This document shows, in pieces, positions 30,762 to 43,009 of a DNA stretch of 64,000 bases. This DNA comes from Aquarana catesbeiana (Eukaryota > Chordata > Amphibia > Anura > Ranidae): positions 357,925,323 through 357,989,322 of the forward strand of contig NC_133328.1 of assembly GCF_042186555.1 (NCBI RefSeq), written 5' to 3'. The notes below the pieces were generated by a model that saw nothing but the letters and a program-made list of their open reading frames with translations, made no database searches and was not told the DNA's origin. A program made the position numbers and the translations under genes. How positions within the stretch are numbered: position 1 is the stretch's first letter; every line of letters starts with the position of its first letter.

Positions 30762-33700
30762 TTAAGCCCTGGAAGGTTTTACCCCCTTAATGACCAGAGC
30801 ACTTTTTACAATTTGGCACTACGCTGCTTTAACTGGTAATTGTGCAGTCATGCAATACTGTACCCAAACAAAATTTGCATCCTTTTTTTCCCCATAAATA
30901 GAGCTTTCTTTTAGTGGTATTTGATCACCTCTGGTATTCTTATTTTTTTCAATTTAAATGAAAAAAGACCGAAAATTAAAAAAAAAAATGATATTTTCTT
31001 ATTTTTGTTAAAAAAAAATCCAATAAACTCAATTTTAGTCGTACATTTAGGCCAAAATCTATTCAGCCATGTGTCTTGGGTAAGAAAATTTTCAATAAGT
31101 GTATATTTATTGGTTTACGCAAAAGTTTTAGCATCTACAACCTAGGGTACATTTTCTGGAATTTACGCAGCTTTTAGTTTATGACTGCCCGACTCATTTC
31201 TTGAGGTGCTAAAATGGCAGGACACTACAAAACCCCTCCAAACTACCCCTTTTTGGAAAGTAGACACCCCAAGGAATTTGCTGAGGGGCATGTTGAGCCC
31301 ATTGAATATTTAATTTTTTTGTCACAAGTAATTGAAAAATGACAAAAAAAACTATTTACACAAAGTTGTCACTGAAATGTCTTCAGTATTTCTAAGGGTG
31401 TACATTTTTTATTTCACTCCTCACTACCTATCACAGTTTCGGAGTCCATGAAATGCCAAGATATCCAAAAACCCAGCCCCATTTTGGAAAGTAGACACCC
31501 CAAGCTATTTGCTGAGAGGCATGTTGAGTCCATGAAAAATGTATATTTTGCCACAAGTTTCTGAAAAATGACAACTTTTTTTTTTTTTTTTACACAAACT
31601 TGTCACTAAATGATATATTGCTCAAACATGCAATGGGTATATGTGAAATTACACAATACATTCTGCTGCTTCTCCTGAGTACGGGATACCACATATGTGA
31701 GAGTTTTTGGGAGCCTAGCCGCGTACAGGACCCCGAAAACCAATCACCACCTTCAGGCTTTCTAAGGGCGTAAAATGGTGATTTTACTTCTCACAATCTA
31801 TCACAGTTTTGGAGGCCATGAAATGCCAAGCTAGCACACCCCCCCCCCCCAAATGACCCCATTTTGGAAAGTAAACACCCCAAGCTATTTGCTAAGAGGC
31901 ATGTTGAGTATTTTGCAGATCTCGCTTTTTGACACTTGAAAAAAGAAAAAAAAATCCTTTTCTTTCTTCATTTTCCAAAACAAATGAGAGCTGCAAAATA
32001 CTCACCATGCCTCTTAGAAAAGTACCTTGGAGTGTCTACTTTCTAAAATAGGCTCATGGAGGGGGGGGGTAGCCATCTTGGCATTTCATGGCCTCTGAAA
32101 CTTATAGATAGTAAGGAGTAAAATCACCATTTTACGCCTTTAGAAAGCCTGAAGACGGTGATTGTCCTGTACATGACTAGGCTCCCAAAAAGTCTCACAC
32201 ATGTGGTATACCTGTACTCAGGAGAAGCAGCAGAATGTATTTTGAGGTGCAATTTTACATATACCCATGCCATGTGTGAACAATATATTATTTAGTGACA
32301 CCTTTGTGTAAAAAAAAAAACTTAATTTTCCCGAAACTTGTGGCAAAATATAAAATATTCCATGGACTCAACATGCCTCTCAGCAAATAGCTTGTGGTAT
32401 CTACTTTCCAAAATGGGGTCATTTGGGGAGGTTTGTGCTATCTTGACATTTCAGGGCCTCCGAAACTGTGATAGGTAGTGAGGAGTGAAATCACCATTTT
32501 ACGCCCTTAGAAAGCCTGGAGGCGGTGATTGGTTTTTGGGGTCCTGTACGCGGCTAGGCTCTCAAAATATCTCACACATGTGGTATCCCCGTACTCAGGA
32601 GAAGCAGCAGAATATATTTTGGGGTGTAATTTCACATATACCCATGCCTTGTGTGAGCAATATATCATTTAATGACAACTATGAGTAAAAAAATAAACAA
32701 AAAAAAAACAATTTGTAATTTTTTGGTAGAAAATTACTTTGAACCCCCAAATAGTATATATTTTTAAAGCAGAGGCCCTACAGATTAAAATGGTGGGTGT
32801 TGAATTATTTCTTGCACAAAGTATTTGCGCAGTGATTTTTCAAACGCAATACTTTTTTGAATTGTAATTGTAATGCACAAAAACACACTATATTGCCCAA
32901 ATGTTTGATGAAATATAAAAGATAATCTTATGCCGAGTACATAGATACCGAACACGACCTGCTTTAAAATAGCACGCACCCGTTCATCGGCGACAAACTA
33001 TATACATTTTTAGAAGCCTTTAAAAGCCTTTACAGGTTACCACTTTAGATTTACAGAGGAGGTCTACTGCTGATACCTCACATGCATGGTGCAATTGGTC
33101 TTTACATATGACACAAGACTGATAGTTGCGTTCGTCTTTCATATTTCTTTTGTTTTTTATCATTTTTATTGCTACTATCACAGGGAATGTAAATATCTCC
33201 TATGATAGCAATGTGTAGTGACAGGTACTCTTTTTTGAAAAATTTGGGGTCTATTGGACTCTAGAGCTCTCCTCAGCCCTTAAAGCATCTGACCACACCA
33301 AGTTCGGTGTGATAAGATGCTTTCCCAATTTCCCAATGGTGCTGTTTATATCTGGTGAAACTGAAGTCATGAAATGCTCGTAGCTTCTGGTTTCTTAGGC
33401 CGTAGAGATGATTGGAGCTGTTCTGGTCTCCGATCAGCATTATGGTCAGCTGACGGAGCCACCGGCTGCATTCTTGGGTTCCAGGTGAGCCTGAGAAAAC
33501 CATGGAAGACGTCGGACAGGGAGGACATTCCCCAGGTAATCAGCTGCTAGGATTGCTTTTACATGAAAGCTGACCGCCGGCTGAAAAAAAAAACGATACC
33601 AAGATGATACCTATACCTTCAGGCATCATTCCAGTACAATCATTCAAAGTCCAGCAACAAACCGGTAAGTCGCTGGTCTTTGTCGGGCATATATTGTAAT

Positions 33701-35250
33701 GTTCTTTTTTTTTAATGCAGCTTGTGGGCTGAACGAAAAAAGAGAACCTAACAGATTTCTCCATTCACATTGATTGATCGTGGTATGCCCACTATTAGAA
33801 TACCGCCCTGCATCTACCCACTTCTAACTATGGGCATACAATAAATATAAAAATATATGCCAAAGCATAGGGGCGATTCGCCCCTATGTCCACCCTGCCC
33901 CTATGCTTTGGCATATATGCTCTTTTTTTAACTGTGGTGGTGAAATCACCCCCTACAGCGCTGGAGTCACGAATTTATGTATCGTGAGAGCAAACCCTGT
34001 TGCTGTCAAAATAAATAAATCAGTGCTGCAGCTGAATTGCGTACCTGCAAAGCAAACTATGGCTAACAATAAAACACAGTAACAGTACAGTATAACAATA
34101 GAATGATATACCTGCAAAGCAAACATGATAAAACACAGTAACAATAAAACATTACAGTTAAGCCTAAAATACAGTAAAACAGAGCAGAACAATAGAGAGA
34201 GAACAATTAAAAGACAACTATTTTTGACTAGTCACCTGTCTTACGTGGTGTTCATTAGCAATTGAATTCTCTACCCAAGACCTCAGAGTAGGAACTCCGC
34301 ACGTGGCATAAACCATATGAAGTCATTTTAAAGTGGAACCCCGAAAAAAAAAAAAAAACAGGTGGCTTTTGTTCACTGGATCATACCTGAGTATTTGGTT
34401 TTAAAGAGGAACCCTTAAGTTATCATCTGGCCTAGAAGGATTTGAATATGTTGATGCCATTATAACAAGGGATCGTTGGTTTACCCCTAGAAGATTGCCT
34501 TTGCTATCTGTTTACAACCTATGTGTATAATCCATACACTGACAGTAAGGGTCAGTTTATTCGGGTGATGGTGATGGTATTCCTATCCTTTTCTGAGCTT
34601 TCCTTTATGGTGGATCTCGGATAACAGTTGGCTTCTTATTTTCTTCTGATGGAGAAGGACTTCTTTTGTTATATTCTATCCATATTTTGGGACACTATTT
34701 CAACTTATAACATAATTTTATTTAGGATAACATCTTATCATATATTATTTTAGCGCTGCACCTTCATCTTCTATATCTCTTTAATTGTATCAGCAATTTT
34801 GTGCCAGCTGCTTTTTATCCAATGTCACATTAAGCACAACAGATTTAGTTTTTTAGTGATCTATTGATACTGCACTTTGGGTGGGCTGGGCAGAGGGGCT
34901 AAACGCAGGTGTTGGCGGGTGTCTGGGCTGATCCTGCTAACGCCGCATTTTTGGGAACACTATACTACTGGGGACACTAATATAGTTCTGATCAGATCAA
35001 AGATATTGAACCGTTCAAACACTATACAAGTAAGGGAGGTGTATGGTGTGTGGGTGTGTGTTAGCGCTAATCAAAGGGTTAAAATCTGATGCTGTCTGGG
35101 ATTGACGCTGACACTAACTGACCCTAACACCTAACTGATGTCACCTGTGACACTAATACGGTGATCAGAAAATAGATCTGTACACTATACTAATGACACA
35201 GTGACAGGGAGTGAAATGGTTAATTGGGGGGCGATCAGGGGGTTAAACCT
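30762..35250. repeat. Large TTAA-type repeat with direct and inverted modules
   Basis: It begins TTAAGCCCTGGAAGGTTTTACC, the same end type as 1898-2860 and 25119-26355, and contains the shared GGTATTTGATCACCTCTG block. 31230-31960 holds repeated modules (GGAAAGTAGACACCCCAAG... GAGGCATGTTGAG) in forward order; 31985-32700 holds the same modules reversed, with the axis near 31965. From 33000 on there is an A/T-rich non-repetitive part, a perfect 22 bp inverted repeat, and a GTGATCA-rich end near 35240 where PLE-1 begins. No transposase reading frame was recognised; the outer right boundary is not fixed. Confidence 0.6.
33853..33918. repeat. Perfect 22 bp inverted repeat with inner palindrome
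   Basis: 33853-33874 (ATATATGCCAAAGCATAGGG...) is the exact reverse complement of 33897-33918. Inside, ATAGGGGCGA-T-TCGCCCCTAT (33868-33888) is a second, overlapping near-perfect palindrome, so two alternative hairpins compete. It may mark a MITE inserted in the large repeat. Confidence 0.85.
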
Positions 35251-35274
35251 TTATTACGGGATTATGCGTCAGGT

Positions 35275-36603
35275 ACCCTGATGCTGATCCAATTATTTGC
35301 CCGTAAATTAATTCTTAGAAGCTTTTACCACAAGCAAAGGGTGGATACTGACCCTTCCCCTAATGAAGCAAGAGCACTAGATCAACATGTATCACTCTTG
35401 AAGAAAAGTGATCAATCTGATGTCATTGATCGAATTGATCTAAATAAACTTCTAGCCTCCACAGTTGGATATACCGGTCTTGATAAAGAGGTTACGATGG
35501 GCTCTCATTTAAGAAAAAAAATCAGACAAGTTTCCAGCTCCAAGCATGAATGCCAATGTTGCTGCTTTTTTTAAATTAGTTAATAACAATCTAGGTGGTG
35601 TACTTATACGGTCCCCATTGCATGCAAACTAAAATAATGCTGAACTACAAGCCCTTAAACAACTGTCCAGCAATAAAGCTATTACCATCAAGCCAGCGGA
35701 CAAAGGGAGCAACATTGTCCTTTTGGACAATGGGCAATATATTGCTATGTGCAATCAAATTTAAAAAAAAAACAGGATTGGTACCGTTGTACTACTGTGA
35801 ATATAATGGAAAAGCATAACAATGAATTCTACACTTTAGTAGATCAGTCCTTCTCAAATGGGACAATTACAAAAACCACCTGGGACTTTATAAGAACCAG
35901 TTTCTCCACTGTTCCCACCTTTTATGCCCTCCCGAAGGTCCATAAGGACCTACAAAATCCCCCAGGAAGACCCATTATCTCCGGAAGAGGTGCTATTAGT
36001 GAAAATGCAAGTAGATTAGTCAATGAATTCCTCAGACCCCATGTAACGTGCCTTCAATCATACGTGAGGGATACCATCCATTTCCTCCACATTATAGACT
36101 ATCTCAATTTACCAGACATGGCTAATTTTGTTACAATCGATGTGGAGGCACTCTATAGCTCGATTCCTCATGACCAAGGACTCTCTGCTATTAGACATGT
36201 GCTCCACAGCAAAAATGATGGGGATGTGAAATATCTTGAGTTCATTCTCTTCATGCTTAAGTTCATTCTCTGCCACAATGTATTTACATTCAATGGCTCC
36301 CACTACCTCCAGGTGCAGGGAGTAGCGATGGGGACGTGTTGTGCCCCCTCCTATGCCAACCTGTACCTGGGGAAGTGGGAGCATACTTTTCTATCCGATG
36401 AGACTCTCTCGATATACAAGGACCACATTCTTGCGTGGCACGGATATATCGATGATATTTTTATCGTATGGGATGGATCTCTGGAACTTTTAGAGATATG
36501 CATGGAGAGAATGAACAGAAACGATTTCAACCTCTCTTTTACCATGTCACATAGCATGGACCACATATCTTTCTTGGACGTTGATATGTCGAGAAGAGGA
36601 TAG
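35275..36603 (+). pseudogene. PLE-1 reverse transcriptase, broken
   Basis: 35275-35574 encodes the region before the RT (LILRSFYHKQRVDTDPS). A stop at 35574 and a shift precede ITIKPADKGSNIVLLDNG near 35690, the PLE PADKG box. The frame 35749-36603 then carries FYALPKVHKD, PPGRPIISG, DVEALYSSIPHDQGL, QVQGVAMGTCCAPSYANLYL, the catalytic HGYIDDIFIVW and ISFLDVDM. The YIDD box is intact. TAG at 36601 cuts the frame before the thumb. The order PKVHK, PGRP, GVAMG, YIDD is diagnostic for Penelope-like RTs, relatives of telomerase. Confidence 0.9.
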
Positions 36604-36699
36604 CTCCCTCTGCAGCAGCCTTTATAGGAAGGATACTGCAGGCAACACTATACTGCACGCCTCCAGCTTTCACCCCTCATCTTTAGTCAATTCGATTCC

Positions 36700-37278
36700 T
36701 TTTATTCAATATCTCAGAACACGATGTAACTGTTCTGATGACACGGTGTTCTAGCTGGAGGCAGACAAGCTTCGCGACAGGCTGCTGCAGAGGGGATATT
36801 CCCGCACGTGTCTGAAAAAGGCATATAAGCAGGCCAACTTGCGGGACAGACAAGATATCCTATGCTCGCAAAAAAAAAGCATTGCGAGTATAAAGGTGTG
36901 TTTATATGTGGATCTTGTAGGTACTGTAAATATATGTATACGGCCAAAGGGATCACCCTACCAAATGGGGATTTCTTTAGGCCAAAGCATTTCGCTAATT
37001 GCAAAACGCTTGGAGTGATCTATATGCTTCTCTGGGACTGTGGATGCTTCTATGTTGGAAAGACCAAGCTCCAGTTCTGGCAGAGAGCATATAGACACAA
37101 TAGGAGCATGCAGACATGTAATCTTGATCTGCCATTAGGCGGACATACTAGCATTGTCCACAATGGCATTTTCCCCAAAATCAAGTTCCTCATTTTGGAT
37201 AGGGTCCATCCTGGTTCTAGAGGGGGGACTGGAACAAGTCCCTTTTACAACTTGAGCTTAGATGGATATATGCTCTAA
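36700..37278 (+). pseudogene. PLE-1 linker and GIY-YIG endonuclease
   Basis: Codons after about 36700 give RTRCNCSDDTVF-like thumb remnants with a stop. The frame 36862-37278 has a Cys-rich linker (FICGSCRYCKYM) followed by GVIYMLLWDCGCFYVGKTKLQFWQRAYRH, the GIY and YIG halves of the nuclease, here GVIYML and YVGKT, with the conserved downstream Arg/His region. GIY-YIG endonucleases nick the target for primed reverse transcription. Ends at a stop at 37278. Confidence 0.88.
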
Positions 37279-38922
37279 GGGCAACACAACCTCCAGGTTT
37301 GAACGAGGCTGTCTGTTATAAACCCTTTTTGGAGGGTTTTGCCTCGGGAGGCATGGAAAGGTAGGAAGTCGCCATTCAGCTTGGAGGTTCCTTCCGTTCC
37401 TCTCTAGGCTTCCCTTGCACCCCTTCTCTCGGGATAAATATATGGCTCTCTTTGCCTTATTGATTTTTTTGCTCTTATTATCAATGGATTTACATGTTCT
37501 TAATTGTTATGCTGTAATAACCTTTGTTGCTAATCTAAATTTAGTATCTAAATTTACTCTCCAATGTATTGACGTGTATATTTGCATTTCCTGACTATTT
37601 ACTATGCATTGAAGCACATTTGGCCCTGGGACCTGACATCATGCCCGAGACCCGGTCTATTATTATTTTATATACTGGCTTCCTTTTCCCTGTTAGAATT
37701 ATAGGATGTCATATGGAATCAGCCCACTAGATGTCAGTATTTCTGACACTAGTTTCGCTATGCCAACTACCGCATTTTCCATACTGCATGTGGGCGTGAT
37801 ACTGATTGGACCGCCCGACATGGCCAAGATGCCCAGTTATCTGTGGCATCAATGAGAGGGACAGATTGGCTGGAATTTCATCAGCCAGCTACCATCTCCG
37901 CCTGTCTCCGATCTCCTCTGATGTGTTAATTATGTCGGGGGATTGATGGTCATGTCGGTAGGGGACGCGTATGGGCCTCCGCTCTGCCACGCATGCGCAG
38001 TGACGCATTACGCGGCATGGCGGGGGGCACGCGCGCCTCTCGGGGGGCTGAGATGGACAGATTCCAGCCGTGCTGGTGGGGCCCAGCTGATGTTTATTGC
38101 TCGGGGCGCCAGCACAGGCAGTAAACAGTATTTAAGTGGGGTCAGTTATTGTGGACAGGAAATGCAACCTGTTCACATGAGACCAGTTGGAGAGACACAC
38201 GCTGAACATCTATATGTTTAAGGTAAAAGCTAAGCTGGGTTTTTCTGCACTAGGGGAGGGATTCATTTGCTTTAGGAGGCATAATTCTGAGGTAGCAAGT
38301 TACATGCGATATATGGGGGTTTTTGTCTGTGGATTTTGAGGCATATCTGAAGTGATTTGCATTCTCTGTCCACAGACCCCCATGTTACTGATTATCAATT
38401 AGGAAGGGTTATATGTCCTGAGTTCTAATCAAGTTATGCATAGTTGATGTCTGGTTGTATGCTCTGAACACTGTGTGGTGCACTTATCACCACATTAGCA
38501 GAACTGGGACCAAATATAACACTACTTTCAATGTAGTTTGTTATACCAGCTTCATAGTGATAAGAGTGATCTGAATACAATATATACTCTGACCCCGCAG
38601 TGCCTCCCCTATACTTAAATCAGAAGGTGTACAACTGATTTCCATCCTGCCCTTGAACATATACCCAGGTATGTGTATGAGGCCATTATTTATATAATAG
38701 GCCATTACTTACACATTATATTACATTTATATTCTTTATGATACATATCTGTGTCTCTCTCTATTCAGCTGGTCCTTTTTCATGTCCCACAGATAGAAAG
38801 CCCATTTGATGATTTTTGGGCTTTTCATGATTATTTTTTCTATACTGGGTCTCTATAGGGCGATGGCGGTTTCCCGTGGCCACTGTGTTGCTTTTGATGC
38901 TGTTTTTAATTCTATGGAGTGC
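37279..38922 (+). other. PLE-1 3' non-coding region with CpG-rich segment
   Basis: No coding frame. 37940-38110 is GC- and CpG-rich and contains CACGCATGCGCAGTGACG, an NRF1-like site identical in its core to that in the Harbinger promoter. In Penelope elements the terminal pseudo-LTR contains the promoter for the next unit, so this may be a promoter. The remainder is A/T-rich. Near 38470-38530 there is a TGTGGTG...CACCACA-type inverted pair. Confidence 0.5.
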
Positions 38923-39325
38923 GCTATAAGAATCCTTTTTTTTTTTATATAATTGACAATTTTTATTAAGTTTCCAATTATACAAAACAATTGTTGAAAT
39001 TAACATCGTATGTACGAAAAAAAACCCAAAAACATAGAGAAAAAAGAGGCAATATAAGCATAGCATTCATATCAAATTTCTCTAGAAAAAAGGACAAGCG
39101 GACCTTAGAAATCTAGACGAACACATAAATAGTGTTTTGTTCATGCTGCTCAAAGAGGGAGTTAGAGAAAAGAGAGAGAAGAAAAGAGAGAAAAGGGAAG
39201 TGAAAGAGGTAAATAAAAAGAACCCATATATTAAGGCTCATCTCTCCAGGGCTCCAGGTGTGTACAGTATACAAGGCGGGTGAGGTCTCATGGAATCACG
39301 GGGGGGGGGGATCCATTCGCTTGTG

Positions 39326-41251
39326 CTATGGCTCCCATGTTGCTGTGTGTCTATCCACTCTATCTGTAAGTCTGACTGTCATGGATTCCATAATCTCTAC
39401 GTCTTTAATTCTGGTATACAAATCAGATAGTGACAGGGGATTACGATGCTTCCAATGTAAGGATATTAGACATCTGGCTGCCGTGAGTATTTGCGTCGCC
39501 AGTTTTTTGGCTAGTCCGGGAAGTGTGGTGGGAGGGAGCCCCAATAAGAAAAATTTAGGAGAAAGAGGAATATCTACCTCAAATAGCCAGTCCTGAACCG
39601 CCCACCAGTGGGGCTGGAGAGAGGAACAGCTCCAATAAATGTGATATAAAACATACCCCGGTTCCGGCGACACCTCCAGCAGCGATTCAAGGCCGATGGG
39701 TATATGGCCCGCAAACATGATGGGGTAAGGTACCAATGAAGGAGCACCTTGTATGAGTTTTCTTTAGAAAATGTGCATATAGAGCTCCTGGCTGCCCATC
39801 TCCATATAATGGCCCATTGTTAAGGTGTTAGTTCCTCCCCAAGTTGTTCCTCCCACCTACGCATGTATTTATGTTTCTAGTAAGCATGTCATATGAATTT
39901 ATGATCTTATATATGTCTGAAGTCAGACCTTTCTGCATGGGGCCTGATAGAACCAAACTTTCAAAAGGGGATGGCTTGGAAAATTGGAGGGTAGGGGATA
40001 TGGTGAGTGCATAATGCCGTATCTGGGGGTAGCCAAAAAAGGCACTAGGGGGGAGCTCATATTTGGCTCTGAGTTTGTCAAAGGATAACAAGATCCTGGA
40101 CACTGAGTCCACCAAGTGTCCATAATGAAAGAGTTTTCTTTGCAGTCATGGGGAGATCATCTGAAAGGTTAAGCTGTCAGGTAATTTAGGGTTATAAAGG
40201 AAGGCCGTTACCAGAGAGGCCTCAGATTGTAGAGGGGTGGTATGGTTTAGCCGCCTCCAGATAGTGCGTAAGAGATGCATAGTGTGTAGTAGGGCAGAGG
40301 CGCTGGTGTTCAACAATAAATTGTTCGGGTGGATGAGAGCCAGCTTATTTTTTCTAACTGAGTCCAGCGATTATAGGCCGGAAGGGTGACCCAAGAAGCT
40401 ATGGCTCTCAGTTGTGCAGCATAGTAGTAGCGTTGAAGGTGCGGAAGGGCCAAACCCCCGTCCCCTCTGGAAGCAAACATTACAGATCGGGCTATTCGGT
40501 GTTGTTTGTAATTCCATGTAAAATTTAAAAGGTCATTTTGGAGTTTTGTGAGATGGGCCGATGGGATGGGTACTGGGAGAGTCATAAAGCATTACAGGAG
40601 TTTAGGTAATATGTTCATTTTGATCGAAGCGATTCGACTGAAACAAGACATCGGATAGTGTCTCCATTTGGTCAGAAGGGATCAGATGGATGCGAATAGA
40701 GGTCCAAAGTTTGCATTATATAGGGATTCATATCTATGCGTAAGGTGTACCCCCAAGTATTTAATGGACTGTGACTTCTATGCATATGGAAAGTTTTCCG
40801 ACAGGCTGCGTACTTCCACTGAAGGTAGGTTAAGCGGGACGGCTTCCGATTTAGTAGGGTTAACCTTGTAGCCCGATAGGGATCCATATTCCTGCAAAAG
40901 TTTATGGAGCTTAGGAAGAGTAATGTGTGGCTGTGTCAGGGTCATGAAGACATCGTCCGCAAACAGTGATATTTTAAATTCGCGACCTCTAACCATTACC
41001 CCCTTAATATTTGGGTCTCCCCGGATCTGGGCCACCAGGGGCTCGATGCACAGGGCAAAGAGCAACGGGGAGAGTGGGCAACCCTGCCTAGTTCCGTTTG
41101 AAATAGGGAAGGAGGTGGTTGCCACAAAAGGCGTTTTGATAGAAGCGGTTGGGGTTGCATACAGGTGCCTAATCGCCGCAAGGAACGGCCCCCGAAAACC
41201 CAGATGCTCAAGGGTGGAGAACATAAAAGGCCAGCTGAGCCTATCAAAGGC
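39326..41251 (-). pseudogene. L1/Tx1 ORF2, RT palm to C-terminus
   Basis: Read from 41251 leftwards: VEKAFDRLSWPFMFSTLEHLG, SISNGTRQGCPLSPLLFALC-type block, the catalytic LFADDVFMTL (about 40950), GSLSGYKVNPTKSEAVPL, then several frames (LRAIASWVTLPAYNRW; YKVLLHWYLTPSCLRAIYP; CWRC...; YWSCSSLQPHWWAVQDWLF; LLLGLPPTTLPGLAKKL). The Cys/His-containing W-rich C-terminal region is typical of L1 and Tx1 ORF2. Many stops and frameshifts below 40778 show decay, although the RT core is readable. Confidence 0.88.
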
Positions 41252-41260
41252 TTTCTCAAC

Positions 41261-41843
41261 TTCTAGTACTTTAGCAAACAAAAAACAACGATTCCTGCGC
41301 ACAGGTGGATCACCATATAAAAGATGCGTCAACACAGGCCTTGCTGCCCTCAAGGATGGGGAATCCTAGTGCAAACCGAAATAAAAGAAAAACAGGGGCG
41401 CACCAGCCTTGTGTATTAACTTTTTTAAAAACATTTATTATAAAAATGATAAAAAGAAACAACTCACAAGCAATAGGTGGAGGGGGCACAACATGAAGTG
41501 TACCGACAGCCAGCATGCAACTTTAGAATGAGCGATGCCTTCCAAAAATCGCGGAGAGATGCATACACATCACAATCAGCTAATGCGTTTCGAAGGGAAC
41601 GTCCCTTCTTCGTCAGAGTTATGCAGTCCTGCATAGCTCTGATGAAGAAGGGACGTTCCCTTCTCCACGATTTTTGGAAGGCATCGCTCATCCTAAAGTT
41701 GCATGCTGGCTGTCGGTACACTTCATGTTGTGCCCCCTCCACCTATTGCTTGTGAGTTGTTTCTTTTTATCATTTTTATGATAAATGTTTTTAAAAAAGT
41801 TAATACACAAGACTGGTGCGCCCCTGTTTTTCTTTTATTTCGG
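41261..41843. mobile_element. Small palindromic PLE-like insertion, 9 bp TSD
   Basis: TTTCTCAAC is duplicated at 41252-41260 and 41844-41852. Between them, 41377-41614 and 41617-41846 are near reverse complements (outer ACCGAAATAAAAGAAAAACA, inner AGCGATGCCTTCCAAAAATC), preceded by 116 bp that are not palindromic (41261-41376). Each arm carries CTGAYGAAGAAGGGACGTTC near the centre. The near-identical proteins read from both strands are a consequence of the palindrome, not genes. Confidence 0.85.
41586..41616 (-). other. Boxed stem motif CTGACGAA-stem-GAAACG, copy 1
   Basis: On the minus strand CTGACGAA is followed by GAAGGGA-CGT-TCCCTTC, a perfect 7 bp stem, then GAAACG. The boxes match the hammerhead core CUGANGA and GAAA, but one additional A separates the first box from the stem. 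A decayed mirror copy on the plus strand (41639-41669) keeps CTGATGAA and the stem but has lost GAAACG. Confidence 0.6.
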
Positions 41844-42373
41844 TTTCTCAACATCCAGACTGAGCAGAAGCGCTTCTGTTTTTGTCTGTTAATGATATCT
41901 ATTAAAAATAATATATATAAATTCTGCGCTGACTGATTAGCGGACACAGAAGAGTAAATGCAAGCAAGCACTAAGGCTAATTCAAATAATACCTCAAAGA
42001 CATAAATAATATAAAACAGTGCTGCGCAAATATAAGTCCTTGAATCAACATATGTAAGATGTGATGACAGGATTGGAAGACAAGAACCACCAGTGAGCAA
42101 TACAGGCTGAAACAAATATCTGAATGGTGACTAAGATCCCTCCACCGGACATGGATGGCCCCTCACCTTAGATACTCGACCTGAAACAGGTCATACAGCG
42201 TATACAGCATATCCTGGATGGATCAGTCCTAATAATGGTGGTGTCTCCTTCACTTTCCAGCACTCAGCATAAAAACGGATGATGCATATGCAATAAAAAG
42301 GCAAAACAACATAGTGCTCTCCGTAGCCAATTTATTAAGTAAATTAAAATGATAAATGTTACACTCACAGATA

Positions 42374-42397
42374 CCGGCACTCAGATCCGAGTGCCGG
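42374..42397. repeat. 24 bp palindrome in PLE copy A 3' region
   Basis: CCGGCACTCAGATCCGAGTGCCGG forms a 10-12 bp stem. The counterpart in copy B is 50050-50073 with an inverted centre (CGGATCTG). Confidence 0.85.
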
Positions 42398-43009
42398 CTA
42401 AAAAGCTTGTGATCGTCTCTGCCAATGGCCGCGGGTGACGTCATGCACTCCAAACCCCCGTACGCGTTACGTCCTATGGGCGGGACTTAATCGGCGTGGG
42501 GCGGGATGCGCAGTGACGGCCCGCATTGTATATGTACTGTGCTATGGTAACGGCGGCACCAATCAGAGGCGCGGACATACTGATCAGGGAATCTAGCACA
42601 TCACAATCGCTGCATCTGAACTAGTAATTAACATCACACTCAACTTACATAGGGGTGATGAAAAATAGACGCTGCCGACCATTAAGCAACCTGATTGTGA
42701 CAGTAAAGAACTTACATACAACTCCAGGATATATGATCTCATTATGCAGAGTTGATTAGCTTAATATTAATTCCAAATATGGAAATTGGCAATAATATTT
42801 TTAAAAAAATATTTTTTTAAAAATGCATAGATTCATGCTCCAAAATCGCATATGAAAAAATAAAACATATAAAAGATATATAAAAATGAGAGACGTCAGA
42901 CCACAGGCATTGGCTAAATGCGATCACATGTACATAATAAGATCACAAAAAAATTAATAAAATGAAAATTATCTATTAAAAATAAAACAATTCAAATCAA
43001 AATCAACAT

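Noticed and set aside
33273..33503. Possible 5S-like or tRNA-like sequence around ACCACACCAAGTTCGGTG
   Set aside because: GTTCGGTG hints at a B-box-like motif, but there is no A box, cloverleaf or acceptor stem; it belongs to the large repeat.
41464..41755. Near-identical 92-residue frames on both strands
   Set aside because: They arise because 41377-41846 is a palindrome; no domain and no independent support.
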